From positions 1 to 7,497 of the forward strand of contig JAQBTZ010000026.1 in the NCBI GenBank assembly GCA_027624675.1: 7,497 bases of DNA, read 5' to 3'. Numbering within the stretch: position 1 is the stretch's first letter; the number at the start of each line of letters is the position of its first letter. Origin of the DNA: a bacterium. GTDB lineage: Bacteria; Patescibacteriota; WWE3; 2-01-FULL-39-13; JAQBTZ01. The notes below the pieces were generated by a model. The model saw only the letters and a list, made by a program, of their open reading frames with translations, did not search any database and had not been told where the DNA came from. Both the position numbers and the translations under genes were made by a program. Below, piece after piece: positions 1 through 6,312 of the stretch.

Positions 1-767
1 ATCACTACCTTGTTTTCAACAAACCTTACCTCGCTTATCTTTTCACCTTCCGAATCTATCATTGTTATCGCTTTTCTAAACAAAATTATCTCATCTACAT
101 AGCTTTCTTGATTAAATCTTATTATATATTTATCTTTAATTAAAACATATATGTACTCCCCCTCTAAGTAAATCGAGCTTACCTGTAATTTAAAATCTAG
201 TAAGCTTTTTACTACTTTTGAAAATAACTGTAACTCTGACTTTTCAAGTATTGTCCCCACATTTATCTCTTTTACCTTAATTGGCAAATCAGGTAGCTTA
301 CTTTCTTTTACACTTTCAAAAACTACCCCAAACTCATCAATTATTAGGTATGATTTATCATTTTTAATCTTAAAAACTCCTTTTCGTTTTTCTGCAGTTA
401 TCTCGATAGTGCTTGGATATTTTTTCTTGATTTCAAAACTTTGTATCTGAATATGGTTTGGTATTAAAACATTATTTACCTTATCTTGGTTTATCAGATA
501 TAATTTTTTGCCAATTATTAACAATCTGTCTTGTTGGGTAAGCGTAAAGTTTGTTGGATTTATATTTGCTACTGAAAATGGAGTAAATGTATATTCGATT
601 AATATTAATATGAGAAGTAATAAGACTGGTATTGAGATAATTATGATTGATCGAAACTTTCTAAAAACCTTTAAAAACTGGCGCTTATTTTTTCCTTTCC
701 CCTCTGGCAACTTAAACTTTACCTTATTTTGAAAGCCAGTAGCTGATCTTTTCGGTGATTGAAACAT
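1..767 (-). CDS. ftsQ: Cell division protein FtsQ/DivIB, 3' end cut off by the window edge
   Basis: FtsQ is a bitopic divisome protein that links early and late division proteins and helps control septal wall synthesis. About 255 codons are visible. The layout is typical: a basic cytoplasmic tail (residues 1-39, rich in Lys and Arg), one membrane segment at about 40-57 (run of Ile and Leu), then an extracytoplasmic POTRA-like region at about 64-135. That region carries the FtsQ pattern in which a hydrophobic strand leads to KKKYPSTIEITAEKRKG (114-130), followed by YLIIDEFGVVFES (140-152). I chose the ATG at 765-767, which places the start inside the end of murG with a 44-base overlap. A TTG at 708-710 is a possible later start but would shorten the basic tail. 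No strong Shine-Dalgarno sequence is seen, so translation is probably coupled to murG. The gene lies last in the visible operon, as in many dcw clusters. Identification rests on architecture, the POTRA pattern and position, since FtsQ sequences are poorly conserved. Confidence 0.85.
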   Translation of the reverse strand, partial: MFQSPKRSATGFQNKVKFKLPEGKGKNKRQFLKVFRKFRSIIIISIPVLLLLILILIEYTFTPFSVANINPTNFTLTQQDRLLIIGKKLYLINQDKVNNVLIPNHIQIQSFEIKKKYPSTIEITAEKRKGVFKIKNDKSYLIIDEFGVVFESVKESKLPDLPIKVKEINVGTILEKSELQLFSKVVKSLLDFKLQVSSIYLEGEYIYVLIKDKYIIRFNQESYVDEIILFRKAITMIDSEGEKISEVRFVENKVV

Positions 768-1836
768 CTGTATTTTTCTCAAGTTTTGAGTTAATTTTTT
801 TAGCGTTGCTTTCATATACATTAAGTTGGTCTTTTATACTTTTTAAAGAGTCTAACAAAGTACTACCCGACAAAGTCTCTTCTGTAATTATTATCGCAGA
901 TCCATTTTCTTCTAAAAATTTTGCATTTTCAAATTGTTCGTTATGTGACGAGTTTGCGATTGGAATTATTACCGCGGGCTTTCCCAGTAAACCTAGTTCG
1001 TAAATTATGTTAGCTCCTCCTCTTGTTATAACTATATCACTACTTTGAAACACGCTACCAATTTCATCTTGCCCTACAAACTCTAAAATTATATACTTGC
1101 CTGTTTTACCTTGTCCTAATCCTTTCATTCTCTCAAAATCTTTATAGTAGCTGTTACTTCCAACCTGATGTATTACGTTAAATCCTTGCAGTATTTTATT
1201 TAAACTTTCTTCAACTGCTAGGTTGATTGTATGTGAACCTTGCTTTCCTCCTGTTATATATATCGTTAATAAGTCTTGATTTAAGTTTGTAAGTTTGTTT
1301 CCTTCAAAAATATTCTTTCTAACTGGCAGCCCCACTATATTAGTTTTATCTTGAAATTTCGTGTAAAACTTTGCAGAAGATGGCCATGTTAATAATATCT
1401 CATCTGCAAAATATGCAATTACTCTATTTGCAAATCCAGATGACCTTGTTTGTTCGTGTGAAATCACCTTTACCTTAAACAACTTTCCTATTATTACTAT
1501 TGGCACCGCTAAATACCCGCCAAAGCTTACTATTAAATCTGGTTTTTCTTTTTTTATTATCCTAATACTTACAATTAAACTTATAGCAAACTTTAATACC
1601 GAACCTAGATTAACGTTTTTATACATCTTTGATGCTTTTAGCTCTATAAACTTTATTCCTAAACCTGTAATTTCTTTGAACTCTGCAGACTGAGATGTAT
1701 CATTAGTCATACTAAATTTATGCCCTACCCACACCAAATCTACTAACATGCGTTGCTTTTTTATCTGCGCAATTACACTTACTGCAGGTGTATGATGGCC
1801 TCCTGTAAATAATATCTTTTTTTTATTGTTATCCAT
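724..1836 (-). CDS. murG: MurG, UDP-GlcNAc:lipid I N-acetylglucosaminyltransferase
   Basis: MurG transfers GlcNAc from UDP-GlcNAc to lipid I at the inner face of the membrane, giving lipid II. The 370-residue product has the usual length for this GT28-type, two-domain GT-B enzyme. Visible motifs are TGGHHTPA (11-18, the first glycine loop), SFGGYLAVP (104-112), SHEQT (126-130), TGGKQGSHTIN (195-205), and the donor-binding block TRGGANIIYELGLLGKPAVI (271-290), followed by HNEQFENA (298-305). Two departures from the common consensus are visible: the first loop is LFTGGH rather than GGTGGH, and HEQT replaces HEQN. The conserved Glu (E280) and the Gln/Asn pair (Q301, N304) of the donor site are kept. 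The start ATG overlaps the end of ftsW by 8 bases and the 3' end overlaps ftsQ, so the gene sits in a translationally coupled run. Assignment is firm from motifs plus the ftsW-murG-ftsQ order. Confidence 0.93.
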   Translation of the reverse strand: MDNNKKKILFTGGHHTPAVSVIAQIKKQRMLVDLVWVGHKFSMTNDTSQSAEFKEITGLGIKFIELKASKMYKNVNLGSVLKFAISLIVSIRIIKKEKPDLIVSFGGYLAVPIVIIGKLFKVKVISHEQTRSSGFANRVIAYFADEILLTWPSSAKFYTKFQDKTNIVGLPVRKNIFEGNKLTNLNQDLLTIYITGGKQGSHTINLAVEESLNKILQGFNVIHQVGSNSYYKDFERMKGLGQGKTGKYIILEFVGQDEIGSVFQSSDIVITRGGANIIYELGLLGKPAVIIPIANSSHNEQFENAKFLEENGSAIIITEETLSGSTLLDSLKSIKDQLNVYESNAKKINSKLEKNTDVSITEKISYWLSK

Positions 1837-2962
1837 TTTTACTTACATTTAATACTATTCCAAGTCCAATAAGTCCAAATACCATGCTTGACCCTCCATA
1901 CGAAAGTAATGGTAAAGGCACCCCAGTTAAAGGCAATATCTTAACCATTGCCATTAAGTTTAAAAACACCTGTGCAGACATCCATACCATTATTCCTGTT
2001 GTAACATACTTTCCAAAATCTGTTTTTGCATTTTTTGCAATCTCGTATCCCTTAATTAAGAAAAACCCTAAAAGCAATATTATTAATGAGGATCCTATAA
2101 ATCCAAACTCTTCTCCTATTATTGCAAATATAGAGTCTGCTGTAACTTCGGGTAAAAATCCATATTTTTGAACCGAGTTTCCAAGTCCCAATCCAAACAT
2201 TCCGCCAGAACCTAACGCAATTAATATTTGTGTAATATGGTAACCGGACTCTGACAAATTACTTTTTTCTGGTGAGAAAAATGTAAATAACCTTTCCCGT
2301 CTGTAATCTGAAACAAGTATAAATAAAAACCCAATAAAGGAAAAAGTTGGTACTCCTATAAGAAAATAGAGGTATGGTAACCCAGCAACAAATAAAATCG
2401 CAACTGCAATTAGTAAAATCAACATCGAGGTATCAAAATCTGGTTCTAAAAATACTAGTCCAACTGTTGCAAATACAATCAATAATATACTTAAAGTTTT
2501 TTTCTTTATCTTACCTAACTTAAATCTTGTTACTATATCTGCAAAGTATATCGAAAACATTACCTTAGCTAAATCTGACGGCTGAAAACCTATTCTGCCT
2601 ATGAAAGGGAATTCTGGTAACGGGCTTGGGTTTAGATATATCCAACGTCTTGCCCCGTTAACAGCAGGTGCAAACCATGTTGGTATCAGAACAAATACAA
2701 GTAAAATTAACGTTATCCACATTAACTTAGGCGCCATTTTCTGTATATATTCTAAATCTATATGGCTAACTATAACTAACCCAATCAACCCAATAACAGC
2801 CCAGCTTATCTGTAAATAAAAGAAATAATATTTTTCACCAAACTCGTCCCCCGCAAATGATACAGATGCGTTGTATACCATTAGTACCCCAAACCCTAAT
2901 AAAAACAGCAAGGTAAATAAAAACTGTATATTAAAACTTTGCTTAGTTATTTTTTGTTTCAT
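1829..2962 (-). CDS. ftsW: FtsW, SEDS-family septal peptidoglycan polymerase
   Basis: FtsW is a polytopic SEDS glycosyltransferase that polymerises lipid II at the septum together with a class B penicillin-binding protein. The 377-residue product is almost wholly hydrophobic, with about ten membrane segments. SEDS motifs are clear: NGARRWI (102-108), QPSDLAK (127-133), EPDFDTS (173-179), the long loop block from QKYGFLPE through DSIFAIIGEEFGF (265-288), and the C-terminal signature PLTGVPLPLLSYGGSS (344-359). The stretch between NGARRWI and QPSDLAK is about 11 residues longer than in typical FtsW proteins and rich in Pro and Phe. Sequence alone does not separate FtsW from RodA; the position next to murG and ftsQ favours FtsW. 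The start ATG overlaps the stop of the ATP-grasp gene by one base (TAATG), so ftsW translation is probably coupled to that unusual upstream gene. No Shine-Dalgarno sequence is seen. Confidence 0.93.
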   Translation of the reverse strand: MKQKITKQSFNIQFLFTLLFLLGFGVLMVYNASVSFAGDEFGEKYYFFYLQISWAVIGLIGLVIVSHIDLEYIQKMAPKLMWITLILLVFVLIPTWFAPAVNGARRWIYLNPSPLPEFPFIGRIGFQPSDLAKVMFSIYFADIVTRFKLGKIKKKTLSILLIVFATVGLVFLEPDFDTSMLILLIAVAILFVAGLPYLYFLIGVPTFSFIGFLFILVSDYRRERLFTFFSPEKSNLSESGYHITQILIALGSGGMFGLGLGNSVQKYGFLPEVTADSIFAIIGEEFGFIGSSLIILLLGFFLIKGYEIAKNAKTDFGKYVTTGIMVWMSAQVFLNLMAMVKILPLTGVPLPLLSYGGSSMVFGLIGLGIVLNVSKNG

Positions 2963-4185
2963 TAGGTTATCTGTCTTTTTAAGTTAATCAGGCTATTTAT
3001 TAATGTATCTTCGGATATATTTTCAAGGGTATAAAGATTAACCATATCAGTTTCAGGAGTAACAACAAAACCTTTATCTTTAATAAAAAGTAATACCTCA
3101 TTTTCCTTTAGTTCGCTTACAAAAAACTCTTCACGTTGAAAAATAAAATTTTCATCTTCAATTTTATATATTCCAGATTTGTAATCACCCTTAATAATCT
3201 CATCTTCAAACGAGTCGTTTCTTAAAAGCAACCTTTTTCCCTTTAATTTACTTTCATATTCATAATCAATCTCTTCTCCTGAAAATATTTTTATCTGTTT
3301 CTCAAAGAAAGACTGATTTCTCTGAGATTTTTCAAGCTGAGTAAAAAAGCTAATTGAGGCTGTAAATCTTGGGTTTATCTCTATTACAAACAGCTCATTT
3401 TTCTGGCTTAAAACAAAATCTATACCAAAGGCACCTTTGTACCCAATCTTTATTAAGTGTTCTCCAATTTTTTTTGAGTAAACTTTTATCTCATCTTTTA
3501 TATTATCGTCTAGGTCTGTATAAAAATTATTACCACACGAGCCTAGTTTTGTTCTTGTTAAGCCTTTAATTCCTGTGTACTGAAAGAAAGGTTGCGAGAT
3601 AAATACCTTTTTTTCATCACAAAAACAATTATTAGTGTAAGTTCCATAATTTTCTACATACTCAACTATCTTGTACTTATCTTTTTTCAAGGAGATTAAA
3701 GTATGTAAATCTTTCTCATCATGAACAATAAATGTCGAATTACCCGCATAACCAGTCTCAAATTGTAATACCACGGGGTATTCTTTAACCTCTGTTATCT
3801 CTGTTGGAGTTTTGACATCAAAGTTTTTTACATATAGCTTGTTTTCTATCTGTGCGGACAAAATTGCGTCATTATTTAATATTATTGGAAAACCATAATC
3901 GCTTAAAAGTTTGTTAGGCAATATTAGTGGCTTAAAAAATATAAACTGCTTGGCTCCATCAAATGAATTTATAAACTGCTTAGTTTCAGTTTGCATTAAG
4001 AGTAATTTCGAATTTCGTAAAATTATATTACCAGTTTCTTGTTGATAAGAAAATATCTTATAGCCCTCCAATCTTAATCTTGTAATCACACTGCTTTTAT
4101 CTATACAAACGATAATAATCTCTGGATCTACAGAAAGAGCACCTATTGCTGTTTGTATATCAGGTGTTATGAAAAATCTGTTCAT
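2962..4185 (-). CDS. ATP-grasp ligase of unknown substrate, linked to a LysW-like carrier gene
   Basis: This 407-residue soluble protein looks like an ATP-grasp carboxylate-amine ligase. Residues 1 to about 100 form a pre-ATP-grasp-like alpha/beta region. The ATP-grasp core spans about 110-300: YPVVLQFETGYAGNSTFIV (136-154) matches the first nucleotide-binding strand and glycine loop, VEYVEN (174-179) the hinge, and GAFGIDF (251-257) with FVIEINPRFTAS (266-277) the metal-binding Asp/Glu/Asn strands. The last 100 residues are an extra domain of unknown role. The Lys usually found in the first strand (often V-K-P) is replaced by Leu-Gln. It is longer than, and does not resemble, the RimK-like LysX/ArgX ligases of about 280 residues that load LysW. 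The gene overlaps the PLP gene by 4 bases (ATGA) and ftsW by 1 base, so it belongs to the same transcript. Known families suggest it joins an amino acid to an acceptor; a carrier protein or a cell wall precursor is possible. The substrate is not readable from sequence. Confidence 0.85.
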   Translation of the reverse strand: MNRFFITPDIQTAIGALSVDPEIIIVCIDKSSVITRLRLEGYKIFSYQQETGNIILRNSKLLLMQTETKQFINSFDGAKQFIFFKPLILPNKLLSDYGFPIILNNDAILSAQIENKLYVKNFDVKTPTEITEVKEYPVVLQFETGYAGNSTFIVHDEKDLHTLISLKKDKYKIVEYVENYGTYTNNCFCDEKKVFISQPFFQYTGIKGLTRTKLGSCGNNFYTDLDDNIKDEIKVYSKKIGEHLIKIGYKGAFGIDFVLSQKNELFVIEINPRFTASISFFTQLEKSQRNQSFFEKQIKIFSGEEIDYEYESKLKGKRLLLRNDSFEDEIIKGDYKSGIYKIEDENFIFQREEFFVSELKENEVLLFIKDKGFVVTPETDMVNLYTLENISEDTLINSLINLKRQIT

Positions 4186-5078
4186 CTTTTTGTTCCTGTA
4201 GAAATTACTAATGTGTTACCTTTAAATTGCATATTTTGTGAGGCATAAAATGCAAGGCTACTTTCATATCCCAGATCCAAATCATTTTGTGATAATAATT
4301 TTTGAGTATTAATCATGTTTTCTTCTGACACAACTATTGCTGTACCGTTACTCTCTGTAATTGCATTTAGTACTTGTTCTAGTTTTTCTGGTCTTAACTT
4401 TACATTTAACGAGGTAGCAATACTTGGCACTAATGATTTTTCATAGTCACTATAAAATTCTCTAGCAATATATGTATTATAGGTAGTTTGTGCAGCAATA
4501 AGTCTTGGCATTTTTAGATTATTTTCCTTAATTGCATTAAAACAAGCTAACAATAAAGTTCCAGAGCTTACTGGAAAAATTATATTATCATATTGCATAC
4601 CACCTTCAAAAACCTCTAACACCAATGTTTTAAACCCTTCTAAAACATTTAAATCTAAACTTTGTCTAACATAAGAAACTTTTTTTTCTAATGAATATTT
4701 CTTTGCCTCTAAAACTGGCTTATCTGTCTTAATTATTATTGCACCTGTTGAATTTAATATTACCTCTTTTTCATTAGAAATGTTTTGTGGTACAAAAACT
4801 GTAATATTAATCCCAAAGTTTTTTCCATAAGTAGCCATTGAGATTGCAAAATTACCAGTCGAGGTAACTACAAGCTCTGTCTCACCTTTTTCTTTTGCAA
4901 CTGAGATTCTATATGCTGCCCCCCTATCCTTGTACGAACCTGTTGGGTTTAAATCTTCTCTTTTTATATACACCCCAAAAAGCTCAGACACCTTAGTATT
5001 GCCTTCGTCTAACGAACACATATTATCTTGATTTATTTGCGATAGTTTTTCTGAGTATTTCCAAATTCCACTTTTCAT
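4182..5078 (-). CDS. PLP-dependent fold-type II enzyme, threonine synthase-like
   Basis: The 298-residue product belongs to the tryptophan synthase beta / threonine synthase fold. Visible signs in order are DEGNTKVSELFGVYIKRED (24-42), NPTGSYKDRGAAYR (44-57) with Lys50 as the expected PLP Schiff-base residue, TSTGNFAISMATYG (72-85) with the cofactor-contacting Asn76, FPVSSGTLL (168-176) at the PLP phosphate loop, and a C-terminal VISTGTKR (291-298). The order and the NPTGSxKDRG motif are closest to threonine synthase and its relatives (cysteate synthase, diaminopropionate-type enzymes). At 298 residues it is about 50 shorter than usual threonine synthases, and the phosphate loop is SSGT rather than the common glycine-rich form. 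No homoserine pathway gene is nearby, so true threonine synthase activity is doubtful. The start ATG has no Shine-Dalgarno sequence, and a TAGAAT box ends five bases upstream, which would fit a leaderless message. It overlaps the ATP-grasp gene by 4 bases. Confidence 0.85.
   Translation of the reverse strand: MKSGIWKYSEKLSQINQDNMCSLDEGNTKVSELFGVYIKREDLNPTGSYKDRGAAYRISVAKEKGETELVVTSTGNFAISMATYGKNFGINITVFVPQNISNEKEVILNSTGAIIIKTDKPVLEAKKYSLEKKVSYVRQSLDLNVLEGFKTLVLEVFEGGMQYDNIIFPVSSGTLLLACFNAIKENNLKMPRLIAAQTTYNTYIAREFYSDYEKSLVPSIATSLNVKLRPEKLEQVLNAITESNGTAIVVSEENMINTQKLLSQNDLDLGYESSLAFYASQNMQFKGNTLVISTGTKR
4194..4197 (-). promoter_or_regulatory. Possible Shine-Dalgarno site of the ATP-grasp gene
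   Basis: AGGA lies 8 bases upstream of the ATG at 4183-4185, inside the end of the PLP gene. It is the best Shine-Dalgarno candidate among the starts in this window and supports the chosen ATP-grasp start, alongside coupling through the ATGA overlap. Four matching bases could be chance. Confidence 0.45.
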
Positions 5079-5117
5079 AGTATATTCTATTTAACGTAAT
5101 AAATTAATTTTATTTAT
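5079..5117. promoter_or_regulatory. 39-base divergent spacer, likely bidirectional promoter
   Basis: This AT-rich spacer separates the divergent starts of the PLP gene (minus) and the LysW-like gene (plus). On the minus strand TAGAAT (5089-5084) ends 5 bases before the PLP ATG. On the plus strand TAATTT (5105-5110) ends 7 bases before the carrier ATG. Both fit the TANNNT -10 box and the spacing expected of leaderless promoters. A perfect 10-base palindrome, AAATTAATTT, lies at 5101-5110 and could bind a regulator or be chance in AT-rich DNA. No good -35 boxes or Shine-Dalgarno sequences are visible. The promoter reading is inference. Confidence 0.4.
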
Positions 5118-5273
5118 ATGTCACAAGTTAATTGTCCCGATTGTTCAAAATCCGTTTCTCTACCTGATAACACCGAAGTTGGTGATGTACTTGTTTGTGA
5201 TTCCTGTGAGGTTGAACTTGAGGTTACAAATCTTGAACCTACCCAGGTTGATCATCTCTTAGCACAAAAATAA
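5118..5273 (+). CDS. LysW-type zinc-ribbon amino-group carrier protein homologue, 51 residues
   Basis: This short plus-strand gene encodes a 51-residue acidic protein strongly resembling LysW/ArgW, the small carrier to which aminoadipate or glutamate is attached during lysine or arginine synthesis in Thermus and many archaea. It has two CxxC knuckles, NCPDCSK (5-11) and VCDSCE (26-31), for one zinc ion. Between them is the LysW-like SVSLPDNTEVGD (12-23), followed by VELEVTNLEP (32-41), matching the usual ELEVVSLDP. The tail is TQVDHLLAQK, so the acidic EDWGE-type end with its acceptor glutamate is missing. Shifting frame through the final A run does not restore it. It is the only plus-strand gene, divergent from the PLP gene and ending 9 bases from the mraY stop, with no room for an ordinary terminator, so its transcript would run antisense into mraY. 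Homology is clear to me; a carrier function with this tail is uncertain. I give no symbol because the lysine pathway role is not supported. Confidence 0.85.
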   Translation: MSQVNCPDCSKSVSLPDNTEVGDVLVCDSCEVELEVTNLEPTQVDHLLAQK

Positions 5274-5282
5274 CTGACAACT

Positions 5283-6308
5283 TTAGTTCGCTCTTCCAAT
5301 TAAAGCTATTGCAAGCCCAGTTAAACCTGTTACCACAGAAAATAACCAAAATCGCATAACTACTTTGGTTTCATCCCATCCCATTGCCTGAAAATGAAAA
5401 TGTATTGGTGCTATCTTCATATACTTTTTCAATAAAAATTTTTTCGTAAACATCTGAAATATGCTTGAAAATGCTATTATAACAAAAACCAAAGCAACAA
5501 AAGGAAAAGCAAAAAGTGAATCTGACATTATAAATAGTACCGCCATTAATGACCCTAGAGACATAGATCCCGTATCTCCAATCCAAACTCTAGCAGGGTA
5601 AATATTAAAATACAAAAATGGGATTAAAGCCCCAACTGTTACAGCTAGTACTAACTCTACATCACCTGGGATTTTTAAAGTACCAATAATTATCCACAAA
5701 AACAAACTTGAAATTAAAAACATTCCTGTCATCAATCCATCTAAACCATCTGTAATATTAAATGCATTTGCAGATCCAACTATAGTTAATGTATATATTA
5801 TAATTGCAACTGATGGGGCAAGCATAAGTCTTATTCCATCGGGGTACCAAGGTAGATATACCGAGGTTATACCTGCTTTGTAATAAAGTAAGTAACTTAT
5901 CACAAACCCAATTACTAATTGTAAAATTAATTTATGTTTCATTCGTAAACCCCAAAACTTTGTTCTCTTATATAGTAAAGTCTTTATTAAATCATCATAC
6001 ATTCCGAGTAGTCCAAATAATAAAAGGGTAATAAATAGTGTTGCTGTAGTCCAATTTATCGAGAAACTAGTTAAGATATAATATAAACCCGAAAAGATAA
6101 AAATTGATAAAAGTACTAAAGCCCCTCCACCTGTTGGTGTCCCTACTTTCCATCCATGAAACTTTCTAAAAAAGCTGTTCTTAATATTTTTCTTTCCCTC
6201 CCATGCTCTTTTTATTCCAAGCGAGTACATAAAATTTAAAAAAGGCACCATTAAAACAGTTGTAAATGCCATTGATAAAATAGAGATCATTAAAAATTTA
6301 AATAACAT
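5283..6308 (-). CDS. mraY: MraY, phospho-MurNAc-pentapeptide transferase
   Basis: MraY moves phospho-MurNAc-pentapeptide from UDP to undecaprenyl phosphate, making lipid I in the cytoplasmic membrane. The 341-residue product has about ten membrane segments and the family motifs: GTPTGGG (56-62, usually GTPTMGG), GMYDD (102-106) with the Asp pair D105-D106, MKHKLILQL (123-131), NAFNITDGLDGL (181-192), IGDTGSMSLG (243-252), and IAPIHFHFQAMGWDETKVVMRFW (begins at 299, given here in part as IAPIHFHFQAMGWDE). The MraY HHH motif reads HFH and the following Glu is Gln, a departure from the common PIHHHFE; the other acidic residues are intact. The PIHxHF and GWxE/VVxRFW block separates MraY from WecA-type transferases. 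The start lies 4 bases after the stop of the NlpC/P60-like gene. The gene after it on the same strand begins 204 bases on, the only real gap in the operon, and holds the oppositely oriented LysW-like gene. Confidence 0.94.
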   Translation of the reverse strand: MLFKFLMISILSMAFTTVLMVPFLNFMYSLGIKRAWEGKKNIKNSFFRKFHGWKVGTPTGGGALVLLSIFIFSGLYYILTSFSINWTTATLFITLLLFGLLGMYDDLIKTLLYKRTKFWGLRMKHKLILQLVIGFVISYLLYYKAGITSVYLPWYPDGIRLMLAPSVAIIIYTLTIVGSANAFNITDGLDGLMTGMFLISSLFLWIIIGTLKIPGDVELVLAVTVGALIPFLYFNIYPARVWIGDTGSMSLGSLMAVLFIMSDSLFAFPFVALVFVIIAFSSIFQMFTKKFLLKKYMKIAPIHFHFQAMGWDETKVVMRFWLFSVVTGLTGLAIALIGRAN

Positions 6309-6312
6309 ATTA

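Noticed and set aside
508..1003. Plus-strand open frames at 508-732 and 755-1003
   Set aside because: They lie opposite ftsQ and murG, whose minus-strand frames carry clear family motifs; the plus-strand translations show no domain pattern.
1884..2819. Plus-strand open frames at 1884-2171 and 2601-2819
   Set aside because: Antisense to the well-supported ftsW gene, with no recognisable motif.
3369..3569. Plus-strand open frame of 66 codons, Leu-rich
   Set aside because: Antisense to the ATP-grasp metal-binding region; the composition reflects the complementary strand.
3940..3981. Direct repeat TATAAACTGCTT, two copies 30 bases apart
   Set aside because: It falls in phase in the ATP-grasp gene and encodes the same KQFI residues twice; a short coincidence rather than a repeat element.
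4182..4185. Possible UGA recoding (UGA as Gly or Trp), as known in some Patescibacteria
   Set aside because: The PLP gene ends in TGA within an ATGA overlap, the MurC-type gene also ends in TGA, and tryptophans in the conserved motifs are TGG, so UGA acts as stop.
4182..5273. Standard LysW lysine or arginine biosynthesis operon
   Set aside because: No LysX-type RimK-like ligase, LysZ kinase, LysY reductase, LysJ aminotransferase or LysK hydrolase is present in the window, and the carrier lacks the C-terminal Glu.
5274..5282. Bidirectional terminator between the LysW-like gene and mraY
   Set aside because: Only 9 bases separate the stops and no hairpin with a T run is visible there or just inside either gene.
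5371..5586. Minus-strand 71-codon frame within mraY
   Set aside because: Alternative frame of mraY with no motif or start signal.
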